7,238 bases of DNA, taken from Candidatus Rokuibacteriota bacterium. Its GTDB lineage: Bacteria; Methylomirabilota; Methylomirabilia; Rokubacteriales; CSP1-6. The translations under genes and the position numbers were made by a program. The notes under the pieces are model-generated. The model was not told where the DNA came from. It made no database searches and was given only the letters and a program-made list of their open reading frames with translations. Positions 4,355 through 7,238 of this stretch are shown here, in pieces (position 1 is the first letter of the stretch; each line of letters begins with the position of its first letter). The stretch covers positions 1 through 7,238 of the forward strand of contig QHRT01000069.1 in NCBI GenBank assembly GCA_003220195.1, given 5' to 3'.

Positions 4355-5743
4355 TCACTGCGGACGCCAGCCGAGGTGTTCGCCGTCGGCGGTGACGCGG
4401 AGGAACACGATCGCCATCTCGTCGGTCGTGCCCTCGCCCCACGTCACGTCCTGCGGCGGTGAGTTCGGATTGCGCGGGTTGCCGGGCGAGTTGTCGAAGA
4501 TCGCGTCCAGGTCGATGCGGGTGCCGGCCGGCAACGGCACCGGCTGCGCGAAGCTGTACAGGCCCTGCCAGTTGAAGTCCCAGTCGTCGATGGAGATGAG
4601 CGGCCGCGTCGTTCCATCCGGAGACGTCGCGGTCACTTTCATCTGACGGCCGAGCAGGTGCATGTGCGGCGCGATGCCGATCGCGTGCAGATCCCGCATC
4701 GGCGGCACGGTCCACGACGCGCGCACCTCGTGGCGCGCGGCCCCGGCGGGGATGACGAACGTCCGGTTCAGGACGGCGACCGATCGCGCGCGCTTGTCGA
4801 CGGGCGTCCGCGCGAAGTGGAGGCCGATCGACGTGCGGTCGCTCTCCGTCGAACCTCCGTGGTTGTGGTAGTGCACCTGGATCACGACGCGCGCCCCGGC
4901 CGGCAGCAACAGGCCCACGCCAGAAGGCATGACCGTCGGTGGCGCGCCGGGCGCCCAGCCGCCCAGGCCGCCCGTCGGAATGAATCCCGGTCCGCCGAAG
5001 CACGTGTAGCCGAGGCCTGGGTCCGCTTTGTCGAGCGTCTCCGAGATGCCGGACGTCTCGATGTAGGTGAGGATGTGGTGGACGATCTTGCGGTTGCCGG
5101 GAACCAGTTCCGCCGCCGAGACCCAGCGATCCTCCTTGAACGACGTGGGAATCGTGAAGCACCGATAGAGGTCGCGCGCGCTGGCCGACACCTCGAACGA
5201 CGCCTCCGGTTTGAGCACGAGATCCGGAGCGCCGAGGCTCCACCCGCTCGGGAACTCGCGGGCGGGCGGCAGGTCTCGCGCGTCGCCCTCCGCCGCCCCG
5301 CTCTCGACCCATCGCGCGATCAGCGCAATGTCCGCATCTGACAGCCGGCGAACACCCGCGAAATCGCCATGACCGGCCACGGGTTTCCACGGCGGCATCC
5401 GGCGCTCGCGCGTCGCCAGGAGAATCTGCTGGCGCCATGGGGAGGCGTCACGGTGAGTCAGCAGCGAAAACGGCGCGGCCTCTCCCGGGCGATGACAGAC
5501 CTGGCAGTGCTGCTGGAAGAGTCTGACGATCTGATTGTTGAACGTGACGGGAGTGTCACCGGCAGGAGTCCCGGCGGGCGGCGTTTGCGTGGTCGGCGTC
5601 GCGGGCGGCGCGGCGTGCGCCGGCGCTGGATGGTGTCCGGTCCCGGTCTGGGCGGCCGGCTCGTCCGCGGGCACCAGCGAGACGCCGGCGGCCAGCACGA
5701 GCACCACCGCCGCGGGGAGCAGAACTCGTCGTCGCATGCTCAT
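4355..5743 (-). CDS. Secreted cytochrome c / PHM-like type II copper monooxygenase fusion
   Basis: A 462-residue exported protein. The start ATG at 5743 has GGAGG 6 bases upstream and opens a signal peptide (MSMRRR, then LLPAAVVLVLAAGVSLVPA). The same frame is open further upstream to 6175, but that part only shadows the next gene. A proline/threonine-rich linker (about 30-65) follows. Next is a c-type haem domain with CQVCH (80-84) and a likely axial Met in RRMPPWKP (114-121). Residues about 170-455 resemble the two-domain PHM/DBM copper monooxygenase fold. Candidate first-copper ligands are His222-His223 (VHHILTY) and a histidine of VHYHNH (His291). Candidate second-copper ligands are His360 and His362 (APHMHLLG) and Met443 (TDEMAIVF). 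Cys195 and Cys248 could form a disulfide. These enzymes hydroxylate C-H bonds using O2 and external electrons; the fused haem suggests electron delivery by cytochrome. The substrate is unknown. It lies 68 bases downstream of the deacetylase-like gene. Confidence 0.9.
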   Translation of the reverse strand: MSMRRRVLLPAAVVLVLAAGVSLVPADEPAAQTGTGHHPAPAHAAPPATPTTQTPPAGTPAGDTPVTFNNQIVRLFQQHCQVCHRPGEAAPFSLLTHRDASPWRQQILLATRERRMPPWKPVAGHGDFAGVRRLSDADIALIARWVESGAAEGDARDLPPAREFPSGWSLGAPDLVLKPEASFEVSASARDLYRCFTIPTSFKEDRWVSAAELVPGNRKIVHHILTYIETSGISETLDKADPGLGYTCFGGPGFIPTGGLGGWAPGAPPTVMPSGVGLLLPAGARVVIQVHYHNHGGSTESDRTSIGLHFARTPVDKRARSVAVLNRTFVIPAGAARHEVRASWTVPPMRDLHAIGIAPHMHLLGRQMKVTATSPDGTTRPLISIDDWDFNWQGLYSFAQPVPLPAGTRIDLDAIFDNSPGNPRNPNSPPQDVTWGEGTTDEMAIVFLRVTADGEHLGWRPQ

Positions 5744-5811
5744 GATCCGCCTCCATGTCGCGTCCGGCCACGTTCGCCGTGCCGGGCTTTCACCGGGTGC
5801 GTCCCGTCTGC

Positions 5812-6717
5812 TCAAGCAGTCGGACGAGGCTCCTGCGTCGTTTCCATGAACCAGTCGGCGATCTGGCCGCCGGTCATGAAGACCGTATCGCGCCGGGCCA
5901 GCAACGTGTCGAGCATCTTCTCGACGTAGCCGATCCGGTGGAGCACGCCGCTCAAGTGATGATGGAGCGACAGCGAGACGACACGGGGCCCGCGTTCGAG
6001 CTCCGGCTGGATCGCGTCCAGCGTCGCCATCAACCGGCGGTACTGCTCGTCCGACGCGTGCTTCTCGACGGCGTAGATGACGCTGTCGTTCAGATCGAGC
6101 GTGTACGGCACCGCCACCATCGGTCCGTGCTTCGTGCGGATCCAGCACGGCAGATCGTCGATGACCCAGTCGCACGTGTAGACGACGCCCGCTTCGCGCA
6201 GGTGATCGAGCGTGTCGTGGGTTTCGCGCAGCCCGGGTCCGGTCCAGCCGCGGGGTCGAGAGCCGCAGAACTTCTCGAGCGCATCGAGCGTCGCGCGAAT
6301 CAGCGCGCGCTCGTCGACATCGTCACCGATCGCGCGCTGCGCGATGCCGTGCCCCTGAAACTCCCAGCCGGCGCCGCGCACGGCCTCGGCGACGGACGGA
6401 TAGGCGTCCAGGACGCTCGCGTTGATGCACGCATCGGCCTTGATGCCGCGCTCGCCGAGCACGCGCACGAGCCGCGGCATCCCGCATCGCATGCCGTACT
6501 CCGCCCAGCTCCAGTTCGGCACGTCGGGCACCGGCCGGAGCCCGTGGGGCGACGGGATGATCTGACGCGGCATGTGATCGTCGAACCGCCAGTGCTCGAG
6601 CGCGACCAGGATGTGGACGATCAGCGGCTTGCCGCCGGGCGCCGGCAGCGGCGCTCGTTCGGTCGACATCCGAAACGCCACGCGAGGATTGGAGGTGTAC
6701 GCAGATCGGTTCATCAT
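5812..6717 (-). CDS. Polysaccharide deacetylase-family protein, PuuE (allantoinase)-like
   Basis: A cytoplasmic-looking protein of 301 residues without a signal peptide. It matches the PuuE-like branch of the NodB/CE4 superfamily: NPRVAFRMS (10-18), HILVALEHWRFD (35-46), VPNWSWAEYGMRCGMPRL (66-83), WEFQGHGIAQRAI (118-130), GWTGPGLRET (157-166), CDWVIDDLP (182-190), SLSLHHHLSG (248-257) and the closing RDTVFMTGGQIADWF (276-290). The canonical TFDDG metal motif is absent, and the usual HxxxH reads His123-x3-Gln127, so a standard zinc-dependent sugar deacetylase is unlikely. PuuE relatives hydrolyse cyclic amides such as allantoin. The true substrate is not known, and allantoinase is only one option. 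Two adjacent ATGs (6717, 6714) are possible starts, both with a weak ribosome site. Met17 is an alternative but would cut conserved N-terminal residues. It is first in a co-directional set with the copper monooxygenase. Confidence 0.88.
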   Translation of the reverse strand: MMNRSAYTSNPRVAFRMSTERAPLPAPGGKPLIVHILVALEHWRFDDHMPRQIIPSPHGLRPVPDVPNWSWAEYGMRCGMPRLVRVLGERGIKADACINASVLDAYPSVAEAVRGAGWEFQGHGIAQRAIGDDVDERALIRATLDALEKFCGSRPRGWTGPGLRETHDTLDHLREAGVVYTCDWVIDDLPCWIRTKHGPMVAVPYTLDLNDSVIYAVEKHASDEQYRRLMATLDAIQPELERGPRVVSLSLHHHLSGVLHRIGYVEKMLDTLLARRDTVFMTGGQIADWFMETTQEPRPTA

Positions 6718-6841
6718 CGTTGTCCGTTCACAGAGTCACGGAGTCATGTTGCTGATCAGTTGCTCGGTTCAGGAGCCGCCATCCAGACTCGGCGGGTGAC
6801 GGAGCCTCACCAGACAATGCCCTCCCGGTGCCGCCCGCCGC

Positions 6842-6880
6842 CTCGCGCAAAGCGCGAGCGCCTTCTCGAACGCAAAGCGT
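6842..6880. other. Two small hairpins sharing a GCAAAGC core
   Basis: CTCGCGC-AAA-GCGCGAG (6842-6858) is a perfect 7-bp stem with a 3-base loop. ACGC-AAA-GCGT (6870-6880) is a 4-bp stem with the same AAA loop. Both lie in the gap between the VOC-like gene and the deacetylase-like gene. They could be part of a 3' end structure or of the deacetylase leader; no function can be assigned. Confidence 0.4.
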
Positions 6881-6887
6881 CGAACAT

Positions 6888-6921
6888 ACGTGCGGCCGCG
6901 CACGAACACGCGGCCGCACGT
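6888..6921 (-). terminator. Strong hairpin after the VOC-like gene, possible terminator
   Basis: ACGTGCGGCCGCG (6888-6900) and CGCGGCCGCACGT (6909-6921) form a perfect 13-bp, GC-rich stem with an 8-base loop. It begins 18 bases past the stop codon of the VOC-like gene on the minus strand. This is where an intrinsic terminator would sit, but only ATGTTCG follows, without a clear U-tract. It may therefore be a 3' stabilising structure, a Rho-linked end or a protein site. Confidence 0.45.
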
Positions 6922-6939
6922 GGAACAACGCGCGAAGAG

Positions 6940-7238
6940 CTATTCCGCGCCCGGGTGGAACGGATCCCCCCACGGCACGAACTCGCGCTGCGTCTGGCTC
7001 GGGTTGCGGTTCACCATCGGCCGCATGTACATCGGCTGCGTCAGGCTACGCACCTCGTGCTCGATCTCGAAGAGCCGCGCGCCGGTCTCAGGATCCGAGA
7101 TCCAGTTGAACCGGTACTGGTACGGGTTCGACTCCTCGGTGACCAGACTATGCGCGGCGAGCCAGTCGTGATTGCGCGAGAAGTTCGAGACGTAGACCGC
7201 GATGTGGTGGCCGTCGTAGTTGGGGATCGGCGCCTTCG
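6940..7238 (-). CDS. VOC/glyoxalase-fold protein, C-terminal part (partial, runs off right edge)
   Basis: An open frame enters from the right edge and ends at TAG (6942-6940), giving the last 98 codons of a gene whose start lies outside the window. It begins KAPIPNYDGHHIAVYVSNFS and continues through a WLAAHSLVTEE helix region, QYRFNWISDPETGARLFEIE and HEVRSLTQPMYMRPMVNRNP to a polar tail ending in FHPGAE. The pattern of a His at the start of a strand (HHIAVYV), a helix, and a DPxxG hairpin ending in an acidic strand (LFEIEHE) resembles the second beta-alpha-beta-beta-beta module of VOC (glyoxalase/dioxygenase) proteins, where His and Glu bind metal. The assignment rests on this pattern, and the reaction is unknown. 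Codon use and residue character are clearly those of a real gene. Confidence 0.7.
   Translation of the reverse strand, partial: KAPIPNYDGHHIAVYVSNFSRNHDWLAAHSLVTEESNPYQYRFNWISDPETGARLFEIEHEVRSLTQPMYMRPMVNRNPSQTQREFVPWGDPFHPGAE

Larger units (their letters stand above)
6718..6939. other. Intergenic region between VOC-like and deacetylase-like genes
   Basis: The 222 bases contain three hairpins (6842-6858, 6870-6880, 6888-6921). Near the deacetylase start there are short direct repeats: AGTCACGG/AGTCATG around 6735-6748, and GTTGCT at 6748 and 6759 flanking TGATCA. No clear sigma-70 promoter is visible for the deacetylase gene, though a new transcript plausibly starts here. Confidence 0.4.

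Noticed and set aside
3010..4395. 461-codon open frame on the plus strand across the GlxA and DJ-1 genes
   Set aside because: It is the antisense shadow of two well-recognised genes in GC-rich DNA; its translation is Arg/Asp/Glu/His-rich low-complexity with no family resemblance.
4658..5341. 227-codon plus-strand frame opposite the copper monooxygenase gene
   Set aside because: A shadow frame with Arg/Asp/Val-rich low-complexity translation.
4299..5438. 379-codon minus-strand frame inside the copper monooxygenase gene
   Set aside because: It is an out-of-frame shadow; the cytochrome/PHM motifs are all in the other frame.
5744..6175. N-terminal extension of the copper monooxygenase frame up to 6175
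   Set aside because: The extra 144 residues overlap the deacetylase-like gene and lack protein character, while an ATG with a good ribosome site and signal peptide lies at 5743.
6828..7171. Two overlapping plus-strand frames near the right edge
   Set aside because: They are antisense to the VOC-like gene and the hairpin region, rich in Arg/Ala/Ser without any recognisable motif.
1..7238. tRNA, rRNA, CRISPR array, transposase, insertion-sequence ends
   Set aside because: I looked for these on both strands and saw none; the only repeats are the coding 15-bp repeat, the paralogous DJ-1 segments and small hairpins.

Overview
This is a GC-rich bacterial window. Seven of its eight protein-coding regions lie on the minus strand. 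The gene families (an FhlA-like sigma-54 activator, a GlxA/AraC regulator, a cytochrome c-copper monooxygenase fusion, a PuuE-like deacetylase and a VOC-type protein) suit an environmental soil or groundwater lineage such as Acidobacteriota, Rokubacteria/Methylomirabilota or a (delta)proteobacterium. The sequence alone does not settle which, so taxonomy is inference.

Left part (1-2110, minus). A sigma-54-dependent activator (410-2110; GAF, AAA+ with GAFTGA, Fis-type helix-turn-helix) is followed downstream on the same strand by about 320 bases without a gene. The start of a second gene (1-89) then runs off the window. That fragment encodes 29 residues forming a clear Sec signal peptide. The gap holds a good -24/-12 sigma-54 promoter candidate (GGCACG-N4-ATGC, 198-213), a dyad about 150 bases upstream of the predicted start that could bind the activator, and a Shine-Dalgarno-like hairpin in the presumed leader. 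The simplest reading is that the activator controls the exported-protein gene next to it.

Middle (2111-4284). A HxlR-family winged-helix regulator (2217-2645, plus) is divergent from the sigma-54 activator. Between them lie three ATGCTA/TAGCAT half-sites that look like an operator. The HxlR N-terminus is built from a degenerate 15-bp tandem repeat giving a basic, proline-rich pentapeptide tail. HxlR ends convergently and overlaps by 21 bp a DJ-1/PfpI (isocyanide hydratase-like) gene (2625-3281, minus). Sixteen bases upstream of that gene ends a GlxA-type regulator (3298-4284), which carries the same DJ-1 fold fused to an AraC helix-turn-helix. The two are tandem paralogues that still share near-identical DNA around the nucleophile elbow.

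Right part (4355-7238, minus). A secreted fusion of a c-type cytochrome domain and a PHM-like type II copper monooxygenase (4355-5743) lies downstream of a PuuE-like polysaccharide-deacetylase-family protein (5812-6717). After a 222-base gap with three consecutive hairpins, the window ends in the C-terminal 98 codons of a VOC/glyoxalase-like protein (6940-7238).

The run 6717 to 2625 is co-directional with gaps of 16-70 bases and could be one transcript. DJ-1, GlxA and VOC folds together with a HxlR regulator hint at a role in reactive-carbonyl or small-electrophile metabolism, but this is inference from families. I saw no tRNA, rRNA, CRISPR array, transposase or insertion sequence.
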